Positions 36,205 to 45,578 of a stretch of DNA of 64,000 nt are shown piece after piece. The notes under the pieces were generated by a model, which saw only the letters and a program-made list of their open reading frames with translations, was not told the origin of the DNA and did not search any database. The stretch covers positions 124,001 to 188,000 of the forward strand of contig NZ_BDCU01000023.1 in assembly GCF_001618425.1 (NCBI RefSeq), written 5' to 3'. How positions within the stretch are numbered: position 1 is the first letter of the stretch; each line of letters opens with the position of its first letter. Source of the DNA: Nocardia fusca NBRC 14340. GTDB lineage: Bacteria > Actinomycetota > Actinomycetes > Mycobacteriales > Mycobacteriaceae. Position numbers and translations under genes: made by a program.

Positions 36205-39200
36205 ATGGCTACCGAAGGTTTCGTGCGCCGTCCTCGCATCGCCCCGCCCCGGGCTCCGGGCGGCGAGGTCGCGCTGACCGCGCCCCCGGAGGTTCCGCGT
36301 GCCATCCCGGCGCCGCTGATGATGAAGATCATGCCGGTGGTCATGGTGGTCGCGGTGATCGGCATGATCGCCATGATGGCGATGATGGGCCGTAACCTGC
36401 TCGCCAATCCCTTCATGATGATGTTCCCGATGATGATGATCATGTCGATGGTGGGCATGATGGCCGGCTATCGCGGCGGTGGTGGTAAACGCGCGGTCGA
36501 GCTCAACGAGGAACGCAAGGACTACTTCCGTTACCTCGACCAGATACGCCGCGATGTGCGCCGCACCGGCGGGAAGCAACTCGAATCTCTGAGCTGGAGT
36601 CATCCCGAACCCGCCGATCTGCTGTCGCTGGTGGGTACCCGACGGATGTGGGAGCGCCGCCCCAACGACCCCGATTTCGGTCATGTCCGGGTGGGTGTGG
36701 GCAGTCATCGGCTGGCCACCAAACTCGCCCGTCCGGAGACGGGCCCGCTCGAGGATCTGGAACCGGTGTCGACCGTCGCGCTGCGCCGGTTCGTGCGTAC
36801 GCATTCGGTGGTGCACCAGTTGCCGACCGCCGTCTCGCTGCGCGCCTTCCCCGCCATCAATATCGGTGGCGATCCGGCGGAGTCGCATACGCTGGTGCGT
36901 TCGATGCTCATGGAGCTGGCGACCTTCCACGGTCCCGACCATCTCGCCATCGCGGTGGTCTGCAGCGATCCCGACGGACCGGTCTGGTCGTGGGCGAAAT
37001 GGCTGCCTCACCTGCAGCATCCCACCCAGCGCGACGGGATGGGCTCGGTCCGGATGATGTACCAGTCGCTCGGCGAACTCGAGACCGCGCTGTCGGCGGA
37101 ACTGATCGAGCGCGGCCGGTTCATGCGCAATCCACAGCCCACGCAGGGCCGGCTGCACCTCGTTGTCGTCATCGACGACGGCTACGTCAGCGGCAACGAG
37201 CGGCTGGTCGCGGAATCGGGCCTGGACTCGGTGACCGTGCTGGACCTCACCGCACCCGAGGCCGGTCTCGCGGTCCGGCGCGGCCTGCAGCTGGTCTGCG
37301 CGAATTCGGAAGTCTCGGCCAAGAGCGCGGCCGGTGTCGAACGTTTCGCCGTCGCCGACGAGGTGAGTATCGCCGAGGCCGAGGCGTTCTCCCGTGCCCT
37401 GGCCCGGTATCGCCTTGCGACCGCGGCGCAGATAGTCAGCCTCGGGGAGGGCGCCACGGCCGACCCCGGATTGATGGCGTTGTTGAAGATTTCCGACGCC
37501 GCCCAGATCGATCCCGCCCGGGTGTGGCGCCCGCGTACCGCCCGCGAGCGGTTGCGGGTGCCGATCGGTATCACCCCCGACGGCACTCCGGTCGAGATCG
37601 ATATCAAGGAGTCCGCGGAGAACGGGATGGGGCCGCACGGCCTGTGCATCGGGGCGACCGGTTCGGGGAAATCGGAATTCCTGCGCACCCTGGTGCTCTC
37701 GCTGGTCACCACGCATTCTCCCGATGCGCTGAACCTGGTGCTGGTCGACTTCAAGGGCGGCGCGACCTTCCTGGGCCTGGACCCGCTGCCCCATGTCGCG
37801 GCGGTCATCACCAACCTGGAAGAGGAACTCTCCCTGGTCGACCGGATGAAGGACGCCCTGGCCGGTGAGATGAACCGCCGGCAGGAACTGCTGCGGTCCT
37901 CCGGTAACTACGCCAATGTCACCGATTACGAGAAGGCGCGCGCCGCCGGTGTCCCGCTGGATCCGCTGCCCGCCCTGTTCGTCGTGGTCGACGAGTTCTC
38001 CGAATTGCTCTCCCAGAAGCCCGATTTCGCGGAACTGTTCGTGATGATCGGGCGTCTCGGCCGCTCGTTGCACGTGCATCTGCTGCTGGCCTCGCAGCGC
38101 CTCGAGGAGAACAAACTGCGCGGACTGGAGTCGCATCTGTCCTACCGGATCGGCCTGCGCACGTTCTCCGCCAACGAGTCCCGCGCGGTCCTGGGTATCA
38201 CCGACGCCTACCATCTGCCGAGCGTGCCCGGGTCGGGCTATCTGAAGAGCGATGCCTCCGACCCATTGCGGTTCAATGCCAGCTACGTCTCCGGCCCGTA
38301 CGAGGCGCCGCAGGGCGCGGCGACCGGCGAGGACGGCAGGCCGGTCGCTCGGCAGCGTCCGGCCGTGTTCACCGCGGCACCCGTGGAAATCCCCGAGGCC
38401 GAGACCGCCGCGGCGGTGGAACCGGCTGCCGCGATCAACCCGCTGCTCGAATTGCCGCCTCCGCCGTCGGAGGTGGGTGCGGGCGCCCTGGACGGCGAGG
38501 GCGTGCCGGACTCCCTGCTCGATGTCGTCGTCAAACGGCTCACCGGGCACGGCCGGCCCGCGCACGAGGTGTGGCTGCCGCCGCTGGACGAATCGCCGAC
38601 GGTGGATATGTTGCTGCCCGACCCGGATTGGCGCTCGCCGGTCAACCGGCACGGTCAGCTGTGGATGCCGATCGGGGTCATCGACAAGCCCTACGAGCAG
38701 CGTCGTGATGTGCTCACCATCAACCTGGCCGGCGCGCAGGGCAATGTCGCGGTGGTCGGGGGTCCGCAGTCGGGTAAATCGACCACGCTGCGCGCCATCA
38801 TCATGGCCGCCGCCGCCACCCACACTCCCGAACAGGTGCAGATCTACTGCCTGGATTTCGGTGGCGGCAGTATGTCCGGGCTGGTGGGTATTCCGCATGT
38901 CGGCTCGGTGGCCGGCCGGCTGGACGGTGACCGGGTGCGCCGGACCATCGCCGAACTCACCTCTCTCATGCGTCAGCGCGAGGAGCGGTTCGCCGAACAG
39001 GGCATCGAGTCGATGGCCGAGTACCGCCGCCGCAAGTTCGCCGCCCTGCAGCAGGGCATCGCCGATCCGTTCCCCGAGGACGCCTTCGGCGACGTCTTCC
39101 TGGTGATCGACGGCTGGATGGCGATCCGGGAGGAGTTCGAAGTACTCGAACCGCAGATCAATGCCATTGCCGGACAGGGGCTTTCGTTCGGTATCCACCT

Positions 39201-40260
39201 ACTGATAGGTGCCTCGCGCTGGGCCGAGATCCGGCCGGTGGTCAAGGACCAGATCGGGACCCGGATCGAACTGCGCCTGGGTGACCCCTCCGACTCGGAG
39301 ATGGGCCGCCGGGTGGCGCACCAGGTCCCGGTGGGGCGGCCCGGGCGCGGTCTCACCGCCGACCATCTGCACATGCTCATCGCGCTGCCGCGACTGGACT
39401 CCGACTCCGGCACGGGTGCTCTCGCCGAGGGCGTGACCCGGGCCCGGACCGAACTCGCGCAGCTGTACCCGAACCGCCGGGCGCCCGAGGTGCGGATGCT
39501 GCCGCTGAAGTTCGAGCGTGCCGACCTGATCGAGCAGGCCCGCTCGCGCGGCATCGAATCCGGTGCCACGAAGGTCGTGGTCGGACTCGGTGAATCCGAA
39601 CTACAGCCGCTGGTCCTGGATTTCAACGCCGAACCACATTTCATGGCCTTCGCGGACGTGGAATGCGGTAAGACCACCCTGCTGCGCAATATCGTCATGG
39701 GGATCACCGAGAATTCCACCGCCGAAACGGCCCGGGTGATCATGATCGACTATCGGCGCACCATGCTCGGTGTTATCGAGGGCGACCAGCTCGCCGGGTA
39801 TTCCACCTCGTCGCAGACCTGTGCGCCGATGATAAAAGAAGTCGCTGCCTATCTGGCAAAACGAATTCCCGGATCCGATATCACCCCGCAGCAGTTGCGG
39901 GAACGCAGCTGGTGGAGCGGTCCGGAGATCTACATCGTGGTCGACGACTACGATATGGTCGCCGCCGGCAGCGCCAACCCGTTCCAGCCCCTGATCGAAT
40001 TCCTCCCGCAGGCCCGCGATATCGGTATGCACCTGATCGTCACCCGCCGCATCGGCGGGGTGTCCCGCGCCCTGTACGACCCGATCCTGGGCACGATGAA
40101 GAATATGTCGGTGGACACGCTGATCATGAGCGGGTCCAAGGACGAGGGCAAGCTGATCGGTGATGTGCGGCCCACCAAGCTGCCGCCGGGGCGCGGCACG
40201 CTGATCTCGCGCAGCCGCGGTATCGAGATGGTGCACATCGCGCATCTCGATCCGCTGTGA
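36205..40260 (+). CDS. eccC: ESX motor ATPase EccC, fused form (core A)
   Basis: 1,351 aa; ATG 36205 after GAAGAAGGAA. Two Met-rich membrane helices at about 30-55 and 65-92, then a DUF domain and three FtsK/SpoIIIE-type ATPase domains. Walker A motifs: GATGSGKS at 483-490, GGPQSGKST near 852, and a degenerate ECGKTT near 1153. Walker B strands are LVLVDFKGG, YCLDFGGG and VIMIDYRR. EccC powers and gates export and recognises Esx substrates through ATPase 3. The single-chain form is as in ESX-3/2/4/5, whereas ESX-1 splits EccCa and EccCb. Confidence 0.95.
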   Translation: MATEGFVRRPRIAPPRAPGGEVALTAPPEVPRAIPAPLMMKIMPVVMVVAVIGMIAMMAMMGRNLLANPFMMMFPMMMIMSMVGMMAGYRGGGGKRAVELNEERKDYFRYLDQIRRDVRRTGGKQLESLSWSHPEPADLLSLVGTRRMWERRPNDPDFGHVRVGVGSHRLATKLARPETGPLEDLEPVSTVALRRFVRTHSVVHQLPTAVSLRAFPAINIGGDPAESHTLVRSMLMELATFHGPDHLAIAVVCSDPDGPVWSWAKWLPHLQHPTQRDGMGSVRMMYQSLGELETALSAELIERGRFMRNPQPTQGRLHLVVVIDDGYVSGNERLVAESGLDSVTVLDLTAPEAGLAVRRGLQLVCANSEVSAKSAAGVERFAVADEVSIAEAEAFSRALARYRLATAAQIVSLGEGATADPGLMALLKISDAAQIDPARVWRPRTARERLRVPIGITPDGTPVEIDIKESAENGMGPHGLCIGATGSGKSEFLRTLVLSLVTTHSPDALNLVLVDFKGGATFLGLDPLPHVAAVITNLEEELSLVDRMKDALAGEMNRRQELLRSSGNYANVTDYEKARAAGVPLDPLPALFVVVDEFSELLSQKPDFAELFVMIGRLGRSLHVHLLLASQRLEENKLRGLESHLSYRIGLRTFSANESRAVLGITDAYHLPSVPGSGYLKSDASDPLRFNASYVSGPYEAPQGAATGEDGRPVARQRPAVFTAAPVEIPEAETAAAVEPAAAINPLLELPPPPSEVGAGALDGEGVPDSLLDVVVKRLTGHGRPAHEVWLPPLDESPTVDMLLPDPDWRSPVNRHGQLWMPIGVIDKPYEQRRDVLTINLAGAQGNVAVVGGPQSGKSTTLRAIIMAAAATHTPEQVQIYCLDFGGGSMSGLVGIPHVGSVAGRLDGDRVRRTIAELTSLMRQREERFAEQGIESMAEYRRRKFAALQQGIADPFPEDAFGDVFLVIDGWMAIREEFEVLEPQINAIAGQGLSFGIHLLIGASRWAEIRPVVKDQIGTRIELRLGDPSDSEMGRRVAHQVPVGRPGRGLTADHLHMLIALPRLDSDSGTGALAEGVTRARTELAQLYPNRRAPEVRMLPLKFERADLIEQARSRGIESGATKVVVGLGESELQPLVLDFNAEPHFMAFADVECGKTTLLRNIVMGITENSTAETARVIMIDYRRTMLGVIEGDQLAGYSTSSQTCAPMIKEVAAYLAKRIPGSDITPQQLRERSWWSGPEIYIVVDDYDMVAAGSANPFQPLIEFLPQARDIGMHLIVTRRIGGVSRALYDPILGTMKNMSVDTLIMSGSKDEGKLIGDVRPTKLPPGRGTLISRSRGIEMVHIAHLDPL

Positions 40261-40299
40261 AGCCGTCCGAGTTGTTCCGGGCGCGAGTCCCGGTGCGGA

Positions 40300-40911
40300 T
40301 CAGCCGGAGACCGGCAGCACGATCGGATCGCGGGCCAGCCGGGTCAGCGGCAGACCGGTCGGGATACCGAGCGTAGGCCCCTCCGGCAGCCAGTCGTCGA
40401 CATGCCGTTCGAACAGCGCGCACGACGGGCTCGGATCGTTCGGGTCGGCGACGCGGGCCAGCCGGAATCCGGCACGCCGGTAATAGGCGTGCAGGTCGGT
40501 ATTCGCCGTCCACGCGTCCAGCCGTACCCAGCTCCGGCCGTGCGCCCGGGCCAGCGCCGCCGCGTGCGCGAGCAGCCGGCGCCCGACGCCGAACCCCGCG
40601 AAGCGCAGATCCACGATCAGATAATGCACGATGAGCGCGTCCGCCAGTTCCGCGCCGGTCCACAACTCTCGATCGGCGCGGTCGTTGACGGTGATCGTCC
40701 CCGCCGGTTCGCCGTGCACCTCGGCGATCCAGGTTTCCCACGCGGCCACCGCCCGGGCCACAGCGCGCGCGAAATAGTCGATGGACAGCCCGGACGCCTC
40801 GGTCGACCATTGGTCCGAGCCGCGGGCGGCGAGCCATGACGAGCGTTGTAGCCGCAGGCGGCGAATCAGGTCCAGGTCATCGAGGTCGGCCGGCCGAATT
40901 TGCACCGTCAT
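40300..40911 (-). CDS. GNAT-family N-acetyltransferase (203 aa)
   Basis: ATG at 40911. Has the GNAT acetyl-CoA signature: HYLIVDLRFAGFGVGRRLL (strand 4 then R-x-x-G-x-G), followed by the A-R-A-H-G-x-x-x-V-R-L-D-A strand and Y-Y-R-R-A-G-F-R. Substrate unknown. It lies 3 bp downstream of the GntR-type gene on the same strand, so both are probably one transcript. Confidence 0.85.
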   Translation of the reverse strand: MTVQIRPADLDDLDLIRRLRLQRSSWLAARGSDQWSTEASGLSIDYFARAVARAVAAWETWIAEVHGEPAGTITVNDRADRELWTGAELADALIVHYLIVDLRFAGFGVGRRLLAHAAALARAHGRSWVRLDAWTANTDLHAYYRRAGFRLARVADPNDPSPSCALFERHVDDWLPEGPTLGIPTGLPLTRLARDPIVLPVSG

Positions 40912-40914
40912 GAG

Positions 40915-41721
40915 CTAGAACCATATCTCCGACCGATCGGTCTGATCCAGTACGCCACGGATCACCGCGATCCCGGCCGGATCACCGAGCTCATAGGCCA
41001 GCCGATTGCTCGCCGCGATGGAACGATGACGGGTCACCCGGGTGACCCGATCGTGGTTCGCCCCGATCCGCAGATGATCCAGCAGCACAGTGCCCATGGC
41101 GACACCGAGCACCGCGGCCTCCTCGGTGTTCGCCGGACGCGCGACCAGCGAATCCCGGTGCGCGGTCTCGCCCTGTCCACGTTCGGCCAGCCGGCGCGTG
41201 GTGCCCTCGGGAATATCGTGCGGTGAATCCAGCCCGGTGGCCTCGGCCAGATCCCGGGGGTAGAAGCTCACCTCCCACGACCACGGTTCGTTGTCCAGAT
41301 ACTGCACGACGGTCCGGGCCACCACCCACGAATCGACCGGAATACCGAGCCACTGCGCGACACGCTGGTCCGCGGGTTCCATTCGCGCGCTGAATTCCTT
41401 GGTGGGCACCCGGCCCGCGGCGCGCGCGATCTCGGAGAAGATATCGTGGGCGGCCCGCGGCCGATCGGGACGGATATGGTCGGTGACCACGGATTCCAGC
41501 ACCTCGCGGCTGCGGACGATGGTCCCCCGGGAAGTAGCCGTATAGACGAGATTCTCGGTGACCAGCACCTGGATCGCGTTACGTGCGGTGGTGAGCGAGA
41601 CCTGCATCTGCTCGGCCAATTCGGTGTGACTGGGCAGGCGTTCCCCCGGCTGCCACTTGCCTGCTCGTATCTCCTCGCGGAGGTGGTCCGCGATCCGCCG
41701 ATACGTCGGACCGTCCGCCAT
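40915..41721 (-). CDS. GntR-family regulator with UTRA domain (268 aa)
   Basis: ATG at 41721 after GAGGAGC. Winged-helix DNA-binding domain at 5-75 (EEIRAGKWQPGERLPSHTELAEQ then TTARNAIQVL and a wing), then a UTRA ligand-binding domain (about 90-255) with a typical PWSWEVSFYP strand. HutC/UTRA-type GntR proteins usually repress a nearby gene until a small effector binds. The imperfect palindrome ACGAA-N10-TTCGT at 41748-41767, between this start and the divergent DUF4254-like gene, is a candidate site. Confidence 0.9.
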   Translation of the reverse strand: MADGPTYRRIADHLREEIRAGKWQPGERLPSHTELAEQMQVSLTTARNAIQVLVTENLVYTATSRGTIVRSREVLESVVTDHIRPDRPRAAHDIFSEIARAAGRVPTKEFSARMEPADQRVAQWLGIPVDSWVVARTVVQYLDNEPWSWEVSFYPRDLAEATGLDSPHDIPEGTTRRLAERGQGETAHRDSLVARPANTEEAAVLGVAMGTVLLDHLRIGANHDRVTRVTRHRSIAASNRLAYELGDPAGIAVIRGVLDQTDRSEIWF

Positions 41722-41747
41722 CGTGCTCCTCGGGTGGTCGCCAGGTA

Positions 41748-41767
41748 ACGAAGTGTACGCTTTTCGT
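41748..41767. promoter_or_regulatory. Candidate GntR operator (ACGAA-N10-TTCGT)
   Basis: Inverted 5-bp half sites spaced by 10 bp lie in the 144-bp divergent gap between the GntR-type gene and the DUF4254-like gene. The position would let one regulator control both directions. Half sites are short, so chance occurrence is possible. Confidence 0.3.
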
Positions 41768-41788
41768 GTCCAGGGGGGCCTGTATCGC

Positions 41789-41816
41789 TTGACAGTAGCC
41801 TTCGGCGGTTTATTGT
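41789..41816 (+). promoter_or_regulatory. Sigma-70-type promoter of the DUF4254-like gene
   Basis: A perfect -35 TTGACA (41789-41794) is followed after 16 bp by TATTGT (41811-41816) in an AT-rich patch. Transcription would begin near 41824, giving a leader of about 40 nt. It is the best consensus promoter in the window. Confidence 0.65.
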
Positions 41817-41865
41817 AATCAACGTACTGACCCGGTGTTGTGCGGCGATGAACGGCGAGGCAACC

Positions 41866-42390
41866 GTGACAGGTTCGGATACAACAGTCGTAATGGCTCT
41901 TCCCGGCGCCCAGCGCGGCGCTGATCCCTTGGCGCAGAGCGGGTCTCCCGGTCTGCCGAATTCGGACCTACTGGTGCGCGCCGCGCGCGGACACCGGGTC
42001 GTCGGGGGTCAGCTGCTCTGGTACGCCCGCGATTTAGCGGTACTCCACGAGCGCAGATTGGTGGGCCGCGGCGGTTCCATCGTCACCGATCCCGACCGGC
42101 TGGTCGAGATCGACCGGCGCCGGATGGAATTGGTCCTGGCCATCGATGATTGGGTGGGGCGCAATGTCCCGCAGCACCGGCTCGGTGTCACTCTGCACAC
42201 CGAAACCGTCGGCGCGATCATCGATCGGCTCGCCGAATCCGCGGTCCGCGCGCACCACGCGTTGATGACCCTGGACGCGGACGACGAACTCCTGCACGGC
42301 GCCTGGCATCATCTGGCCGAACTGGCCGATGCCTACGACGCGCTGGTCGGCGATGTGCTGGCCGGACGGCGCAGGTTGCCGGAGTGGTGA
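41866..42390 (+). CDS. DUF4254-like protein (174 aa)
   Basis: GTG at 41866 follows GAGG by 5 nt; the ATG at 41848 in the same frame has no ribosome site. Helical soluble protein with R-R-R-M-E-L-V-L-A-I-D-D-W-V and L-H-T-E-T-V-G-A-I-I-D-R-L-A motifs, which I recall from DUF4254 proteins of actinomycetes. No known activity. Divergent from the GntR-type gene with a consensus promoter between them, so it is the probable regulated target. Confidence 0.75.
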   Translation: MTGSDTTVVMALPGAQRGADPLAQSGSPGLPNSDLLVRAARGHRVVGGQLLWYARDLAVLHERRLVGRGGSIVTDPDRLVEIDRRRMELVLAIDDWVGRNVPQHRLGVTLHTETVGAIIDRLAESAVRAHHALMTLDADDELLHGAWHHLAELADAYDALVGDVLAGRRRLPEW

Positions 42391-42391
42391 C

Positions 42392-42427
42392 ACCCCGGGC
42401 CGGTCGCCGCCACGGCCGGCTCGGGGT
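42392..42427. terminator. Hairpin between convergent DUF4254-like and EspI-like genes
   Basis: A 12-bp stem (42392-42403 with 42416-42427, one G-T wobble) with a 12-nt loop starts 2 bp after the upstream stop and ends 33 bp before the EspI-like stop. No T-run; likely bidirectional. Confidence 0.6.
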
Positions 42428-42459
42428 CCACTGCGCGGTACCGGGTCCGAGCGCGGGTT

Positions 42460-44931
42460 TCAGCCGCCCTGATGCGGCTGGTAGCTCTGCGTGAAATCGT
42501 CGGCCACGGTCGCCGCCAGTTCCACGTAGGCCCGCTTGGTCTCCTTCTTCAACCGCGGCAGGTCGATTTCGGCGCCCTCGGACATATGCGGGTCGAACGG
42601 GATCATATGCACCGCCCGGCAGCGCGACAGGAAGTACTGCCGCAGCTGCTGCACATCGATGTTCGGCGTACCGTCGCGCGGCGAGTTGATCACCACCACG
42701 GCGTTCTGTACCAGATGGTGGTAGCCGTGCAGCGACAACCAGTCCAGGGTGGCCGACGCGCTCTGCGCGCCGTCGATCGCGGTGGGGGAGATGAGCACCA
42801 GCGAATGCGCCAGTTGCAGTACGCCCGCCATCGCCGAATGCATCAGACCGGTACCGCAGTCGGTGAGGATGATGTTGTAGAACCGCTGCAGTATCCGGGC
42901 CACCGCGCGGTACTCGTCCTCGTTGAAGGCCTCCGAGGCGGCCGGATCACGTTCACTGGCCAGCACTTCCAGGCGGCTGGTCGCCTGCGAGGTGTGCCGC
43001 CGGACATCGGAATAGCGTTCGATGGCCGGATCGAGCAGCAGATCCCGGACGGTGGACCGCGTCTGCAGGGGGACGCGCTGCGACAGCGTGCCGAAGTCGG
43101 GGTTGGCGTCCACCGCGATCACCCGGTCCCCGCGGATCGAGGCGAAAGTGGAGCCCAGTCCGATGGTGGTGGTGGTCTTACCGACCCCGCCCTTGAGGGA
43201 GAGCACGGCGATCCGATAATCGCCGCGCACCGGTTGCCGGATCCGCGCGACCAACTCCTGCAGCCGCCGTTCCTCCGCGGACATGCCGGGATTGATCCGG
43301 CCGCCGGACGCGTGGTGCACCACTTTGCGCCAGCCCTGGCCGGAGGCCTTCTTCGCCCGGCGAACCGAGACGTCGTCGAGGGACGGCGCGCCCGGCCCCG
43401 GCGCCCCGAATCGCGCCGGGTTCTGCTGCCACTGCTGCGGGGGCGGCCCGCCCTGCTGCTGCCAGGCCGGCGCGCCACCGTGCTGCTGCGAGGGTGGGGA
43501 CTGCTGCTGCCACTGCGGGGGCGCGGGGTTGTACTGGGCCGGGGCCGGGCCGGGGGCCTGCGGCGGCGGTCCCGGCTGCTGCCATTGCTGCCGCGGGCCC
43601 GGAGCCTGGGGCGGCGCCGGGGGGAGTGGCTGCCGCGGCCGGTTCGGTTCGGGGGCGTGCCACTGGGCGCCTTCGGTGGGGGACGGGGCTTCGGGCGCCC
43701 GCCACTGCGGGCTGCCGTGATCCGGCGCCGGCGCCGGACGCTCGGGCCGCACCTGATCGCCGAGCCCGCCGGTCCCGCTGTGGCGCGGCGGGGGAGCGCT
43801 CTCCGGCGCGCGCGGCCCGTCCTGGCCGGGCCCGGTGCGCGGTGCCGGCGGGGCGGTGCTCTCCGGAGCCCGGAAGGGATCCGGCGTCGGGAAGGGCTCC
43901 GGTGCGGGGGAGGGCTCCGGAGCGGTGAAGGTGTCGGGCGCCGTGAACGAATCCGGTGCGGGCGTCGGTGCATCGACGGGCCCGGGGAAGGCGGGCGCGG
44001 ACGATTCGGCGGGAGGCGTCGGCTCCTCGGCGGTCCCCGCGCCGGCCGCGACCTCGGAAGGAGACGGCGGCAGATCCGGAAGTCGCCGCAGCTGCTGCGG
44101 CACCGGACCCTCGTCGGGGGGCGAAGCGTCGGCGGGTGGATCCGGCAGCGGCGGGGGCGGCGGCAGCGATGGCGGTTGCGTCGGCAGCGACGGTGGTTGC
44201 GTGGGTGCCGCAGCGGCGGGTCCGGGCGCACCGCCGGCCCGCTCGTCCGCGCCGGCGGGCCGTGGCTCGGGCGCCGCCTGCGGCGGGATCGGATGGTGCG
44301 GGCGCAATCGGTCGAACTCCGGCGCCGGTTCGCCCGGCTGCCGAACCGGCAGCTCCGGTGGATCGGCCGCCGGGGCACGGAAAGCATTAGGGGCCGCCGT
44401 GGGCGGCGGCGCGCCGTCCGGACCCCACTGCGGTCCCGGGCCGGGTACGGGCGGAGGCGGCACATCAGGCCGGTCGGCGGGCGGATACGGCGTCGGCGTG
44501 GCCTGCTCGGCCTGCTGGAACGGGTCCGCGCCGGCATGGCGTGACGATTCGGCGTCCTCCGGCCGCGGTGTGGCCCACTCGTGCCGGCCGGTCGCCTCGG
44601 CCCAGTTGTTGCGCTCGGCGGGGCGGGGTCCGGTGTTGTTCGGGAGGAGTGTCCCGACGCGGTCCTCGAGTGACGGCTGGTCCTTGTTCTTGTTCCGGAA
44701 CCAGCCCTTACCCTTTTTCTTGTCGCTCTCGGCGGAACGGTCCTCGCCGCGGCCGCGGCGGGCGAAGAAACCCTCCGGCGGTTCGGGGGTCTCGGGAATG
44801 ACCTCGTCCTGAGGCAGATTCTGGACCGGCGGTGGCTCGTAGTTGCGGAAATTCCCCTCGCCGACCCCGGTGACCTCGGTATCGGCCAGCCATGGTGGCA
44901 GCATGGGGAGGCCGTCGTTGCTGCGGCTCAC
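42460..44931 (-). CDS. EspI-like MinD/ParA-type ATPase with Pro-rich N-terminus (823 aa)
   Basis: GTG at 44931 after AGGAGGGG. The first about 500 residues are Pro/Gln/Ala-rich and disordered, with a short basic patch (SDKKKGKGWFRNKNK). The last about 290 residues are a MinD/ParA-like ATPase: P-loop KGGVGKTT near 580, V-I-A-V-D-A-N-P-D-F-G-T switch, T-D-C-G-T-G. This layout is that of EspI (Rv3876) of ESX-1 and similar ESX-linked proteins, where the ATPase limits ESX-1 activity at low ATP. It lies 2.2 kb from eccC of core A but outside the core, transcribed towards it. Confidence 0.8.
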   Translation of the reverse strand: MSRSNDGLPMLPPWLADTEVTGVGEGNFRNYEPPPVQNLPQDEVIPETPEPPEGFFARRGRGEDRSAESDKKKGKGWFRNKNKDQPSLEDRVGTLLPNNTGPRPAERNNWAEATGRHEWATPRPEDAESSRHAGADPFQQAEQATPTPYPPADRPDVPPPPVPGPGPQWGPDGAPPPTAAPNAFRAPAADPPELPVRQPGEPAPEFDRLRPHHPIPPQAAPEPRPAGADERAGGAPGPAAAAPTQPPSLPTQPPSLPPPPPLPDPPADASPPDEGPVPQQLRRLPDLPPSPSEVAAGAGTAEEPTPPAESSAPAFPGPVDAPTPAPDSFTAPDTFTAPEPSPAPEPFPTPDPFRAPESTAPPAPRTGPGQDGPRAPESAPPPRHSGTGGLGDQVRPERPAPAPDHGSPQWRAPEAPSPTEGAQWHAPEPNRPRQPLPPAPPQAPGPRQQWQQPGPPPQAPGPAPAQYNPAPPQWQQQSPPSQQHGGAPAWQQQGGPPPQQWQQNPARFGAPGPGAPSLDDVSVRRAKKASGQGWRKVVHHASGGRINPGMSAEERRLQELVARIRQPVRGDYRIAVLSLKGGVGKTTTTIGLGSTFASIRGDRVIAVDANPDFGTLSQRVPLQTRSTVRDLLLDPAIERYSDVRRHTSQATSRLEVLASERDPAASEAFNEDEYRAVARILQRFYNIILTDCGTGLMHSAMAGVLQLAHSLVLISPTAIDGAQSASATLDWLSLHGYHHLVQNAVVVINSPRDGTPNIDVQQLRQYFLSRCRAVHMIPFDPHMSEGAEIDLPRLKKETKRAYVELAATVADDFTQSYQPHQGG

Positions 44932-45250
44932 CGGTCCCCTCCTGGAGTGGTCGACCTCGGACAGCGGCCAGTTTACGCGACAACCACCCTTGCACTCAGT
45001 GCCGGGGAGCCGGGTCCGGGCCGCGTGACGCGCCTCGCGGAGACTACCCCTTTTTGCCCGATCACATACCTACCGGTAAGCTGACCAGGCGGTGTATCAA
45101 AGCGCCGCCTGTTCGTGTGCGATCGGTTGTCGTGTTCGCCGTTGTACACGGTGTGCCGTTCCCGCGGTCGCACCGGTGTGCGCCGGCCGGTCTCGCGGGC
45201 AGTACCAGGGCAATCAGACCAGGTTGAGTGTAACCGGGATCGCGGAGGAT
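44932..45250. promoter_or_regulatory. Divergent region upstream of infA and the EspI-like gene
   Basis: 319 bp without a gene. It holds the infA promoter described separately, and presumably the EspI-like promoter close to 44950-45000. The infA leader would be about 160 nt, long for a ribosomal-type gene, and could carry control. Confidence 0.5.
45054..45082 (+). promoter_or_regulatory. Promoter of the infA-led operon
   Basis: TTGCCC (45054-45059) and TAAGCT (45077-45082) are separated by 17 bp. The -10 fits the actinobacterial TANNNT rule. The predicted start is near 45090, about 160 nt before infA. Confidence 0.55.
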
Positions 45251-45472
45251 ATGGCGAAGAAAGACGGGGCCATCGAGGTCGAGGGGCGGGTTGTCGAGCC
45301 GTTGCCGAATGCGATGTTCCGGATCGAGCTCGAGAACGGGCACAAGGTCCTCGCGCATATCAGCGGCAAGATGCGTCAGCACTACATCCGCATCCTGCCG
45401 GAGGACCGGGTCGTCGTCGAGTTGTCGCCGTACGACCTGTCCCGCGGTCGGATCGTCTACCGCTACAAGTGA
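45251..45472 (+). CDS. infA: Translation initiation factor IF-1
   Basis: 73 aa from ATG 45251, preceded by GGAGGATA. The S1-type OB fold is evident: [20 protein letters not shown], then [14 protein letters not shown] and [24 protein letters not shown]-1 binds the 30S A site with IF-2 and IF-3 during initiation. Order infA-rpmJ-rpsM is the standard actinobacterial one. Confidence 0.98.
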
Positions 45473-45578
45473 ACGAGTGGGCCCCGGCTCCCTCCCCGAG
45501 ATTTCCCCGGTCGCACCCGACCGGGGTCAACTGTGTCCACACCTGTAGGTGTGGGCCGCTACGAAAGATTGGACGGAC

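Noticed and set aside
40277..40293. Terminator between eccC and the GNAT gene
   Set aside because: Only a 5-bp CCGGG/CCCGG stem with a 7-nt loop, too weak to call in DNA this GC-rich.
42472..44544. Plus-strand frame of 690 codons over the EspI-like gene
   Set aside because: Arg/Gly-rich antisense translation without domains. The minus strand encodes a clear ATPase.
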